From NCBI GenBank assembly GCA_910587225.1, contig CAJULT010000018.1, positions 1 to 13,087 of the forward strand: 13,087 nt of DNA, in the 5' to 3' direction. This DNA comes from an uncultured Christensenellaceae bacterium. Lineage in GTDB: Bacteria > Bacillota > Clostridia > Christensenellales > UBA1242. Under the pieces are notes generated by a model. That model was given only the letters and a program-made list of their open reading frames with translations, had not been told where the DNA came from and did not search any database. A program made the translations under genes and the position numbers. Shown one piece after another: positions 1 through 6,346 of the stretch; within the stretch, counting starts at the first letter, position 1, and each line of letters opens with the position of its first letter.

Positions 1-1222
1 CAGAGCCGTCTTCATTATAATTATTCTCTAAAAATGCTATTAACATTCTTGGTGGCGCAACAACCGTATTATTAAGAGTATGAGCATATTGAGTACCATT
101 TTCGCCCTTAAATTTAATGCCTAAGCGGCGCGCCTGTGCGTCAGATAAGTTTGAACAAGAGCATACCTCAAAAAACTTCTTTTGACGTGGACTCCAAGCT
201 TCTACATCGCAAGATTTTACCTTTAAATCAGCTAAATCACCGCTGCAGCATTCTAGCGTACGAACAGGAACATCAAGGCTTCTAAAAAGCTCGACAGAAT
301 ATTGCCACATCTTGTTATACCAAGCCATAGATTCTTCCGGTTTGCAAATAACAATCATTTCCTGTTTTTCAAATTGGTGAACGCGATAAATGCCACGTTC
401 TTCAATTCCATGCGCTCCAACTTCCTTTCTAAAACATGGTGAATATGAGGTCAGATTTAGTGGAAGTTCGCTTTCTTTTAAGGTAGTGTTCATAAAGCGA
501 CCTATCATTGAATGTTCGCTGGTGCCGATAAGATAAAGGTCTTCACCTTCTATCTTATACATCATATTTTCCATCTCTTCAAAGCTCATTACGCCATTTA
601 CAACGTCGCTTCTTATCATGAATGGTGGTATGCAATAAGTAAAACCCTTATCAATCATAAAATCACGCGCATAAGCTAGAATTGCTGAGTGCAATCTTGC
701 CACATCGCCAACTAGATAATAAAAGCCAGTTCCGCTTGTGCGGCGCGCGCTATCAAGGTCAAGCCCGCCCAATCTTTCAAGTATATCAGCATGATATGGA
801 ATTTCATAGCTTGGCACAGTTGCCTCGCCAAATCTCTCAATTTCAACATTTTCGCTATCGTCTTTGCCGATAGGAACGCTTTTATCAATAATATTTGGAA
901 TAGCCATCATAAGCTTTTTAAGCTTTGCAGAAAGCTCAGCCTCCTGGGCTTCGATTTCAACAATACGCTCATTGTTTTTCACAACTGTAGCTTTAATAGC
1001 GTTAGCCTCATCGACCTTTTTTTCACGCATAAGTGCACCTATTTGAGCGCTTAAAGTATTTCTAGATGCACGCAAATTATCGCCCTCTTGTTTGAGAGCG
1101 CGAATTTGGCTATCAAGCGTCAAAACTTCGTCCACATAGCCAAGTTTATGGTCTTGAAATTTATTTTTTATATTTTGTTTAACAATCTCTGGATTAGTCC
1201 TAATTAAATTTATGTCTATCAT
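1..1222 (-). CDS. serS: Seryl-tRNA synthetase (3' end cut by window edge)
   Basis: Cytoplasmic class II aminoacyl-tRNA synthetase that charges tRNA-Ser (and tRNA-Sec where present) with serine. The visible 407 residues end in NEDGS at the window edge. The family normally continues for about 15-20 more residues, so only the extreme C-terminus is missing. Residues about 27-108 are the charged helical region expected for the coiled-coil arm that holds the tRNA long variable arm. The serine-pocket TxE motif is TSE at 234-236. Motif 2 runs from F264 (FRKEVGA) to R280 with RGIYRVHQF. Motif 3 is at about 389-400 (APPRMLIAFLEN) with its Arg at 392; many bacterial SerRS have GRTLVAILEN here. The ATG start is set by an AAGGAG ribosome site 7 bases upstream. 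It is divergent from the recombinase gene, with its own promoter and no T-box. Confidence 0.97.
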   Translation of the reverse strand, partial: MIDINLIRTNPEIVKQNIKNKFQDHKLGYVDEVLTLDSQIRALKQEGDNLRASRNTLSAQIGALMREKKVDEANAIKATVVKNNERIVEIEAQEAELSAKLKKLMMAIPNIIDKSVPIGKDDSENVEIERFGEATVPSYEIPYHADILERLGGLDLDSARRTSGTGFYYLVGDVARLHSAILAYARDFMIDKGFTYCIPPFMIRSDVVNGVMSFEEMENMMYKIEGEDLYLIGTSEHSMIGRFMNTTLKESELPLNLTSYSPCFRKEVGAHGIEERGIYRVHQFEKQEMIVICKPEESMAWYNKMWQYSVELFRSLDVPVRTLECCSGDLADLKVKSCDVEAWSPRQKKFFEVCSCSNLSDAQARRLGIKFKGENGTQYAHTLNNTVVAPPRMLIAFLENNYNEDGS

Positions 1223-1241
1223 AACTTTTCTCCTTGCCTTG

Positions 1242-1271
1242 ATTATAGCATTGACTAATATTTTAAGTCAA
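1242..1271 (-). promoter_or_regulatory. serS promoter (sigma-A type)
   Basis: Read on the minus strand, a TTGACT -35 box (1266-1271) and a consensus TATAAT -10 box (1242-1247) are separated by 18 bp. Transcription should begin near 1235, leaving a leader of only about 13 bases that carries just the AAGGAG ribosome site. The -35 hexamer is also one arm of a 6-bp inverted repeat, TTGACT/AGTCAA, whose second arm (1251-1256) lies in the promoter spacer. A repressor could bind there, but the arms are short. Confidence 0.75.
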
Positions 1272-1373
1272 CAAAATACGCCTCTAATATAATAAATTAT
1301 ATTTAACAAATGGTAACCAAAAATAATATAAATTTAGCATTTTACGCAAAGAAATTTTATTCATATATTGCAA

Positions 1374-1413
1374 ATTGTGTCTATTATGCAAAACATAATA
1401 CCACATATTGTGT
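1374..1413. repeat. ATTGTGT direct repeats, 33 bp apart, upstream of the recombinase
   Basis: ATTGTGT occurs at 1374-1380 and again at 1407-1413, a spacing of 33 bp, or about three helical turns. The second copy is part of the small dyad CACA-TAT-TGTG (1402-1412). The pair flanks the inverted repeat at 1382-1400 and lies just upstream of the recombinase -35 box. The spacing suits a protein bound on one face of the DNA. The region is AT-rich and the units are short, so this is a candidate operator only. Confidence 0.4.
1382..1400. repeat. Perfect 7-bp inverted repeat with 5-bp centre
   Basis: TATTATG (1382-1388), centre CAAAA, then CATAATA (1394-1400). The arms are perfect complements. It lies 24 bp upstream of the recombinase -35 box, between the two ATTGTGT repeats. 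The shape fits a dimeric regulator site or a recombinase-binding site. A chromosomal dif site would need 11-bp arms and a 6-bp centre, which I do not see. Confidence 0.5.
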
Positions 1414-1423
1414 ATAAAACGCT

Positions 1424-1451
1424 TTGAAATAACTTTTGTTTATATTATAAT
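1424..1451 (+). promoter_or_regulatory. Promoter of the recombinase-peptidase unit
   Basis: TTGAAA (1424-1429), a 16-bp spacer and a consensus TATAAT (1446-1451). The expected transcription start, about 7 bases after the -10 box, falls on or next to the A of the recombinase ATG at 1458. No Shine-Dalgarno sequence lies between the -10 box and the ATG. The sequence therefore predicts a leaderless mRNA. Confidence 0.7.
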
Positions 1452-1457
1452 TTAATT

Positions 1458-2495
1458 ATGGCAAAACAATCTTTCTATGAAAAGCGCGACAACGATAATC
1501 GCAAAAAAACTGGGGCTAATGTAGAAAAACTCCCCGACTTTTGTTATGACTTTTTTATAGGTGTTGAAAATAATACCTCTTCACTCACCCGCTACAATTA
1601 TTCAATAGATTTTGTTGTATTTTTTGACTATCTAGGACAATATGTTTTCAAAAAGCCAGCAAATGAGATTACCACCGCCGATTTGGACACTTTAAAGGCT
1701 CGTCATATTGAGCAATTTTTGTCTTATGTAGCCTACTATGAAAAAGATGGCAAGACATATCACAACAATGAAAGAGGCAAAGCACGTAAACTTGCAGCGA
1801 TACGCAGCTTATTTAAATATCTATTTAATCATGACATGATTGCATCTAATATTGCGAGCAAGATAGAAACCCCAAAGCTTCACAATAAAGAAATTATTAG
1901 ACTGGAACAAAATGAGGTTCAAAGCATGATGCAAGCCATTGAAAATCCAACCGAGTTCTCTCAAAAACAAATTTCCTACAATAAAAACACTTTTGAGCGC
2001 GACAATGCCATTTGTTCTCTTTTCCTAGGCACTGGTATTCGTATTAGTGAGCTTGTGGGACTCGATATAGACAGTTTTGATTTCAACCAAAACGCCTTTG
2101 TAGTAACCCGAAAAGGTGGAAATAAATCTATGCTATATTTTTCAAACGAAGTGGCGATGTCGCTTAAAACCTGGCTTGAAAAGCGTGCAACGCTGGAACT
2201 GGACAAAGATGAAAAAGCAATGTTTATTTCTTTGCAAAACAAGAGAATAAGCGTTCGCGCGGTTGAAAATTTAGTTAAGAAATTTGCTCGTATCGCCTCC
2301 CCGCTCAAAAAGATTTCCCCACATAAACTGCGCAGCACCTTCGGCACAAACTTATATCGTGAAACAAAAGACATTTACATCGTTGCTGATGTTCTTGGAC
2401 ACAAGGATGTCAATACCACCAAGAAGCATTACGCCGCTATCAACGAAGATATGCGAAGAAGCGTCGCCGAAAAAGTAAGGCTTAGAGGAGAATAA
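1458..2495 (+). CDS. Xer-type tyrosine recombinase/integrase
   Basis: Site-specific DNA recombinase that cuts and rejoins DNA through a 3'-phosphotyrosine link. All six catalytic positions are visible: Arg195 in GTGIRISEL, Lys219 in TRKGGNK, His289 and Arg292 in HKLR, His315 in LGHKD, and the nucleophile Tyr325 in KKHYA. Residues about 25-140 form the N-terminal SAM-like core-binding domain, and about 150-345 the catalytic domain. At 345 residues it is longer than E. coli XerC/XerD (about 300), but it resembles the long Xer-like proteins of Clostridia. The start has no ribosome site and the promoter predicts a leaderless message; no other in-frame ATG lies near. It is followed 1 bp later by the S51 peptidase gene. 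No excisionase, phage gene or tRNA attachment site is visible, so a chromosomal role is likelier than a prophage one. Whether it is the XerC, XerD or another paralogue cannot be decided here. Confidence 0.92.
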   Translation: MAKQSFYEKRDNDNRKKTGANVEKLPDFCYDFFIGVENNTSSLTRYNYSIDFVVFFDYLGQYVFKKPANEITTADLDTLKARHIEQFLSYVAYYEKDGKTYHNNERGKARKLAAIRSLFKYLFNHDMIASNIASKIETPKLHNKEIIRLEQNEVQSMMQAIENPTEFSQKQISYNKNTFERDNAICSLFLGTGIRISELVGLDIDSFDFNQNAFVVTRKGGNKSMLYFSNEVAMSLKTWLEKRATLELDKDEKAMFISLQNKRISVRAVENLVKKFARIASPLKKISPHKLRSTFGTNLYRETKDIYIVADVLGHKDVNTTKKHYAAINEDMRRSVAEKVRLRGE

Positions 2496-2496
2496 T

Positions 2497-3240
2497 ATGA
2501 AAAATAATTTTAAATTCACAGCCTTTTTAACCAGCTGGTTTTGCACTTACATAAAAGATGAAGAAGGCAATAAAATCCCTGTCAAAATCGAGGATGAAAA
2601 CAAATTTGTTACAAATCTTAAAAAATTACTCCTTCGCAAACAACAGGTTTTATATGTAGCTAATGACCCCACCCGCTTTGAAGAAAATGACTCACGCGCA
2701 GAAACATTTTTTGCATCATTACGTTTAACCGGTCTGAAATTCAAAAATTGTATATTGCTCGACAATCGCAACAAAGACAAAGCAAGAAAACTTATTTTAA
2801 ATTCCGACCTAATAATATTTTGCGGCGGAAAAGTTGATTGTCAAATGAATTTTTTCAAGAAACTACACTTAAAGAAAATTCTAAAAGATTATTTTGGCGT
2901 CATAGTTGGCATATCTGCTGGCACAATGAACATGTGCCATAGTGTTTATAACTTCCCAGAAGAAAAAGATGAATTAGGGAATAAACCGATTACAAAAGGA
3001 CTTGGCTTCTATGATGAATTTATTGTGCCGCATTGCGATGGTTTCAGTTATCCAAATTTCTTTGCAGATGAACCCGAAAAATTTGTTGACACTTTTAAGG
3101 ATTATATTATCCCTTTCAGTTACAAACATGACTTAATTGCTCTGCCAAATTCATCATACATTATGCTCTCAAAAGACAAGGTTACGACTTACGGAGACTA
3201 CTACATAATTCGCAAGGGAAAAACTTATAAAAAAATTTAA
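2497..3240 (+). CDS. Peptidase S51 family protein (dipeptidase E-like)
   Basis: Probable cytoplasmic serine hydrolase of the S51 family, which includes the aspartyl dipeptidase PepE and cyanophycinase-like enzymes. The nucleophile elbow is GISAG (138-142, Ser140). A preceding FCGGK glycine turn (108-112) and a candidate catalytic His179 in VPHCDGF follow the family layout, and the length of 247 residues fits. It has no signal peptide or membrane segment. It starts 1 bp after the recombinase stop codon, with GAGGAG as ribosome site inside the end of the recombinase gene, so the two are almost certainly co-transcribed and perhaps translationally coupled. Two terminators follow. The true substrate is unknown: S51 members differ in specificity, and I see no evidence linking peptide cleavage to recombination. 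Confidence 0.85.
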   Translation: MKNNFKFTAFLTSWFCTYIKDEEGNKIPVKIEDENKFVTNLKKLLLRKQQVLYVANDPTRFEENDSRAETFFASLRLTGLKFKNCILLDNRNKDKARKLILNSDLIIFCGGKVDCQMNFFKKLHLKKILKDYFGVIVGISAGTMNMCHSVYNFPEEKDELGNKPITKGLGFYDEFIVPHCDGFSYPNFFADEPEKFVDTFKDYIIPFSYKHDLIALPNSSYIMLSKDKVTTYGDYYIIRKGKTYKKI

Positions 3241-3281
3241 AAATCTTTGCATAATATTTGCCTGGCTGCACATATTAAAAC

Positions 3282-3303
3282 TGTGAAGGAGATATGCTTC
3301 ACA
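3282..3303 (+). other. Hairpin in the 3' region after the S51 gene
   Basis: TGTGAAG (3282-3288) and CTTCACA (3297-3303) form a perfect 7-bp stem. Its loop begins just after an AAGG and contains GAGATATG, so a ribosome-site-like AAGGAG and an ATG sit across stem and loop. The only frame from that ATG is four codons long (M-L-H-I-stop), and a GTG at 3283 would give 15 codons. No U-tract follows, so it is not itself a terminator. It is probably a 3'-UTR structure. Confidence 0.4.
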
Positions 3304-3310
3304 TTTAGCG

Positions 3311-3356
3311 AAAAAGAAGTTGTTCGATAGAGATAATAACTTCTTTTTTGTTTTTT
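3311..3356 (+). terminator. Terminator of the recombinase-S51 unit
   Basis: A long stem pairs AAAAAGAAGTTGTT (3311-3324) with AATAACTTCTTTTT, including one G-U pair. The loop is CGATAGAGAT, and a T-rich tail follows (TTTTTTG then TTTTTT). It reads as a strong intrinsic terminator on the plus strand, 70 bp after the S51 stop codon. Confidence 0.8.
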
Positions 3357-3367
3357 ATATCGTTATT

Positions 3368-3392
3368 AAAAAAAGCGGCGATGCCGCTTTTT
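3368..3392. terminator. Bidirectional terminator between the S51 gene and spoIVB
   Basis: AAAAAGCGGC (3370-3379), loop GAT, GCCGCTTTTT (3383-3392): a perfect 10-bp stem with an A-tract on one side and a T-tract on the other. It works for spoIVB on the minus strand, whose stop codon is 4 bp away, and as a second barrier for plus-strand transcripts. Its GCGGC/GCCGC core recurs in the thiI terminator at 7046-7060. Confidence 0.88.
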
Positions 3393-3396
3393 AATT

Positions 3397-4611
3397 TTAC
3401 TCAGCCTGTTTTAGCATCCAGTCGGTATAGACGCCATAGCCTTTGGTTGGGTCATTTAGAAATACATGAGTTACCGCACCTACAATTTTACCGTTTTGAA
3501 GGATTGGCGAGCCGCTCATCCCCTGCACAATTCCACCTGTAAGCTCCAAAAGGCGTTTATCTTTCACTCTAAACACAATGCTTTTATCGCTTTGTTTTGC
3601 CTGATAACTAGCTTTAATAATTTCAATATCATACTCAGTACGGATACCGCTCACGCTAGATACAATTTTTGCCGCGCCCGGCGTTACACTAAGCCTGCCG
3701 CCAATCTTTGCAGTTAAGTTTTCATCGACAAGCCCCTCAGTATCATCAAGATGACCAAAAATGCCAAACTTGGTATTTTGCTTCACATCCCCAGTTTCAT
3801 CACTTTGCATAAAGAGGCAGCGAAGTTCGCCCGGCTTATTACGCTCACCTTTTGTTACTCCCAGAAGTGAACATTTATAAAGTTTTCCGTCTGTAATAGG
3901 GATTATATTTCCGCCACTGCCATCTGTTACAGCATGGCCTAAGGCAGCATAATTTTTACTATCTTTATCGACATAGGTCAAAGTTCCAATGCCTGACACA
4001 TCGTCTTGCACCCATAGTCCAAGCTTGTACTCGCCTTCATCATTTTTAATAAGCTTTGTCTTACTTTTGCAAAGTTCATTTTTCCTTAAATATTCCACAT
4101 TAATTTCTTCACCTTCAAGGCCTTCTAATGCATTTTTAATATCTCCAATACCAGAAACATGTTTGTCATTTATCTTGGTAATGATGTCTCCTGTCTTAAA
4201 CAGTTTATTTTTATGTGTTTCCAGTTTTCCATTATGGCTTGCAACCATTGTATCACTTACGACAACTGCGCCATTTGAGGAAATATTAAGCCCTATCGGA
4301 GTTCCACCAACATATACTTCCTCTTCAGGCAATATCTTTACATTAACCTTACGAATTGGTATAAGGTCAAAAAGTTTAAATATAATTACACCTTCACTTT
4401 CGCCATTACTATCAACGCTCGTTTGCCCTTTTTCCAAATTGGCTTTAACAAAACCGCCGAGTATCGCATTTTGATTAACGCTGTCAATATCAGTATAACT
4501 AGCCGAAAAATTGTTAGGCAAAGAAAAAATCTCTTTAAAGTTGACATTACTCAAAATGGCCAGCGATATAAAGATTACAACATAAAGCGCGGTTAGACAC
4601 CTTTTCTTCAT
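3397..4611 (-). CDS. spoIVB: SpoIVB sporulation signalling serine protease
   Basis: Peptidase family S55. In Bacillus subtilis SpoIVB is made in the forespore, crosses into the intermembrane space and cleaves SpoIVFA, which frees SpoIVFB to activate pro-sigma-K in the mother cell. Here residues 6-24 are a hydrophobic signal anchor. A conserved N-terminal region (FKLFDLIPIRKVNVKI, 78-93) is followed by a PDZ domain at about 105-185, then the protease domain. The catalytic triad is visible: His226 in ALGHAV, Asp351 in VKDKRLL and Ser366 in GMSGSPI. The spacing between Asp and Ser (15) matches the B. subtilis protein, and the 404-residue length is normal. The ribosome site AGGGGG lies 6 bases before the ATG. 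The gene follows recN as in B. subtilis, but a terminator separates them. The next gene is not spo0A but a convergent S51 gene. All key residues are intact, so the protease is probably functional. Confidence 0.95.
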   Translation of the reverse strand: MKKRCLTALYVVIFISLAILSNVNFKEIFSLPNNFSASYTDIDSVNQNAILGGFVKANLEKGQTSVDSNGESEGVIIFKLFDLIPIRKVNVKILPEEEVYVGGTPIGLNISSNGAVVVSDTMVASHNGKLETHKNKLFKTGDIITKINDKHVSGIGDIKNALEGLEGEEINVEYLRKNELCKSKTKLIKNDEGEYKLGLWVQDDVSGIGTLTYVDKDSKNYAALGHAVTDGSGGNIIPITDGKLYKCSLLGVTKGERNKPGELRCLFMQSDETGDVKQNTKFGIFGHLDDTEGLVDENLTAKIGGRLSVTPGAAKIVSSVSGIRTEYDIEIIKASYQAKQSDKSIVFRVKDKRLLELTGGIVQGMSGSPILQNGKIVGAVTHVFLNDPTKGYGVYTDWMLKQAE

Positions 4612-4621
4612 AATTCCCCCT

Positions 4622-4653
4622 AAAAAAATAGACTATCCTAAAAGGTTAGTCTA
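4622..4653 (-). terminator. Terminator between recN and spoIVB
   Basis: On the minus strand a 7-bp stem, TAGACTA/TAGTCTA (arms at 4647-4653 and 4629-4635), continues past one A-A mismatch into a 3-bp CCT/AGG stem with a TTT loop. Seven Ts follow. The T-run joins the spoIVB ribosome site almost directly. It should stop most argR-recN transcripts before spoIVB. Confidence 0.85.
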
Positions 4654-4676
4654 CTCAATTTTAAGAAAATTATTTA
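4647..4676 (-). promoter_or_regulatory. Candidate sigma-F/G-type promoter for spoIVB
   Basis: On the minus strand, TAAATA (4671-4676, overlapping the recN stop codon) and TAGACTA (4647-4653) are 17 bp apart. The B. subtilis sigma-G pattern is close to TGAATA and CATACTA, so the match is 5 of 6 and 5 of 7. The -10 box is the 5' arm of the recN terminator. A transcript starting about 7 bases downstream would lack that arm and could not form the terminator stem. The match is modest and the region AT-rich, so this is a suggestion. Confidence 0.28.
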
Positions 4677-6337
4677 CCTGCTCGCAATCGCATTTGCTTA
4701 ATATGAGCAAGTGAAATATCTGTCACCTTGTCTCCGCCAAGCATACGCGCAAGTTCATACTCTATTTCATCTCCGTTAAGGTTTCTGACATTTGTATATG
4801 TAGTTTTATCATCAGTAGATTTACTTACATAATAGAACGCATCCCCCTGACATGCTACCTGTGCAAGATGGGTTACGCAAAGCACCTGATTATCCTTTGA
4901 AAGCACCGCAATTTTTTCACCCACGACATAGCCAATCTCCCCACTTATTCCAGTGTCTATCTCATCAAATATAAGCGTTGAGGCTGACCCCACCTTTGCA
5001 AAGATGGTCTTAAATGCTAACATTATGCGGCTCATTTCCCCGCCTGAAGCGGTTTTTGATAGAGCTTTGACTTCCTGCCCCTTGTTAGCGGAAAAAGCAA
5101 ACTCTACCTCATCAAAGCCATTCTCACCTATCTTTCCACGATTAAACTCAACTACAAATGTGGTTGACTTCATGCCAAGTTGACTAAGCTCACTCATCAT
5201 CTTACTTTCAATCTCGTGGGCAATTTGTTTTCTAAGCTGCGACAATTTTGCGCATAAAGTTTCAAGTGACTTTTCTGATTGCAATTTTTCTTTTTCAAGT
5301 TTTGCTAGGTATGCCTCACTATCGGTAAGAGCATCTAATCTAACCTTAGCCTGCTCCAAAAACTCTATCACCTTTTCTTCGCTTCCGCCATACTTTTTGC
5401 AAAGTAGTTTTAATTCATCCTTTCTCCTTTGAAGTCTATCAAGCTCTACTTGGCTATAAGTATTGTTATCACAAAGGTCACGCAGCGAGTACGATATATC
5501 TTCAAGCTCATACTTGCAACTTGCAAGGCGGTTTCTATAATCCTCAATTTCAGATATGTTTGCAAGCGGCGCAAGCAAGCCTTCGGCTTCATGAACACTT
5601 GCTATTGCACTCATAGATGATCCAGATAAAAGATTTTCACATTCCCTGCCAGCTTCAAATAGTTTTTCTGCGCTTTCCATAAGTTGAATTTTTTGAGCAA
5701 GTTGTTCCATTTCGCCAACTTCAATTGACGCTTTTTCTATCTCATCTATCTGAAAAGATAAAAGCGATTTAGTGCGTTCACGCTCAAACTCATCTCCACC
5801 AAGTCCAGCAATTTTTGCTAAAATTTCTTGATAACGAGAATATTCATTTTTAAGTTCAGCCTTAACTTTATCCAAAGTTCCAATGGCCAATCTATCAAGC
5901 ATCGTTAAGTGGTTTTTACTTTTAAGAAGGTCTACGCTTTCATGTTGAGAATAACTATCGACTAGTGCCCCCGCACAAACTTTAAGTAGAGCCGCGTTTG
6001 CCATGCTCCCGTTTATCCGAGCAGAACCTTTCCCATCAACATCCAAACTTCTAGATAAAAGAATTTCGTCCACTTCTTCATCAATGATACCCAGCGCCAT
6101 AAGTGCATCGTTCTCACTCTTGCCAAGTTGCGAAAAAAGCGCCTCGACTTTCATAACGCGTTCGCCACTTCTAATCAAAGTTTTATCAGATTTTGCCCCA
6201 AGCACAAAATTAAGAGCATCAAATATAATACTCTTTCCTGCGCCGGTCGAACCGAGCATGACATTAAAGCCCTTACTAAAATCTATTTCAAGGTCTTTTA
6301 TAAGGGCAACATTATTTATCTTTAAAGTTTGCAGCAT
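4670..6337 (-). CDS. recN: DNA repair protein RecN
   Basis: SMC-like ATPase that gathers at DNA double-strand breaks and promotes end processing and RecA-dependent repair. Walker A is GSTGAGKS (29-36). A Q-loop-type segment lies near 130 (YSQHES), then a coiled-coil region of about 155-385 in two halves. The ABC signature is ASGGEMSR (430-437), Walker B LIFDEID (455-461), and the switch His is at 490 in VTHLAQVA. The length of 555 residues is normal. The start is fixed by AAGGAGG 4 bases upstream, which overlaps the argR stop codon; the genes are 9 bp apart and share one transcript. This argR-recN pairing is widely conserved in Bacillota. In B. subtilis recN is also under LexA, but I see no LexA box here, so control probably comes from the argR promoter. 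Confidence 0.97.
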   Translation of the reverse strand: MLQTLKINNVALIKDLEIDFSKGFNVMLGSTGAGKSIIFDALNFVLGAKSDKTLIRSGERVMKVEALFSQLGKSENDALMALGIIDEEVDEILLSRSLDVDGKGSARINGSMANAALLKVCAGALVDSYSQHESVDLLKSKNHLTMLDRLAIGTLDKVKAELKNEYSRYQEILAKIAGLGGDEFERERTKSLLSFQIDEIEKASIEVGEMEQLAQKIQLMESAEKLFEAGRECENLLSGSSMSAIASVHEAEGLLAPLANISEIEDYRNRLASCKYELEDISYSLRDLCDNNTYSQVELDRLQRRKDELKLLCKKYGGSEEKVIEFLEQAKVRLDALTDSEAYLAKLEKEKLQSEKSLETLCAKLSQLRKQIAHEIESKMMSELSQLGMKSTTFVVEFNRGKIGENGFDEVEFAFSANKGQEVKALSKTASGGEMSRIMLAFKTIFAKVGSASTLIFDEIDTGISGEIGYVVGEKIAVLSKDNQVLCVTHLAQVACQGDAFYYVSKSTDDKTTYTNVRNLNGDEIEYELARMLGGDKVTDISLAHIKQMRLRAGK

Positions 6338-6346
6338 GCTGCCTCC

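Noticed and set aside
1323..1448. ATAATATAAA (1323-1332) and TTTATATTAT (1439-1448) as the ends of an invertible promoter element controlled by the adjacent recombinase
   Set aside because: The arms are made only of A and T in a region that is nearly all A and T, so a 10-bp match is expected by chance. No GC-containing arm or second promoter orientation supports inversion.
1976..2374. A 132-codon minus-strand frame inside the recombinase gene
   Set aside because: Shadow of the catalytic domain, which shows all active-site residues on the plus strand.
1458..3240. A prophage or integrative element carried by the recombinase
   Set aside because: No tRNA gene, att-like direct repeat, excisionase, replication or structural gene is nearby, and codon and base use look like the surrounding genes.
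3294..3308. A leader peptide gene (M-L-H-I) after the S51 gene
   Set aside because: Only four codons, the gap between ribosome site and ATG is 2 bases, and no downstream gene exists for it to regulate.
3989..4474. A 161-codon plus-strand frame inside spoIVB
   Set aside because: Antisense to the PDZ and protease region of spoIVB. Its Ser- and Leu-rich composition is typical of an antisense frame, and there is no ribosome site.
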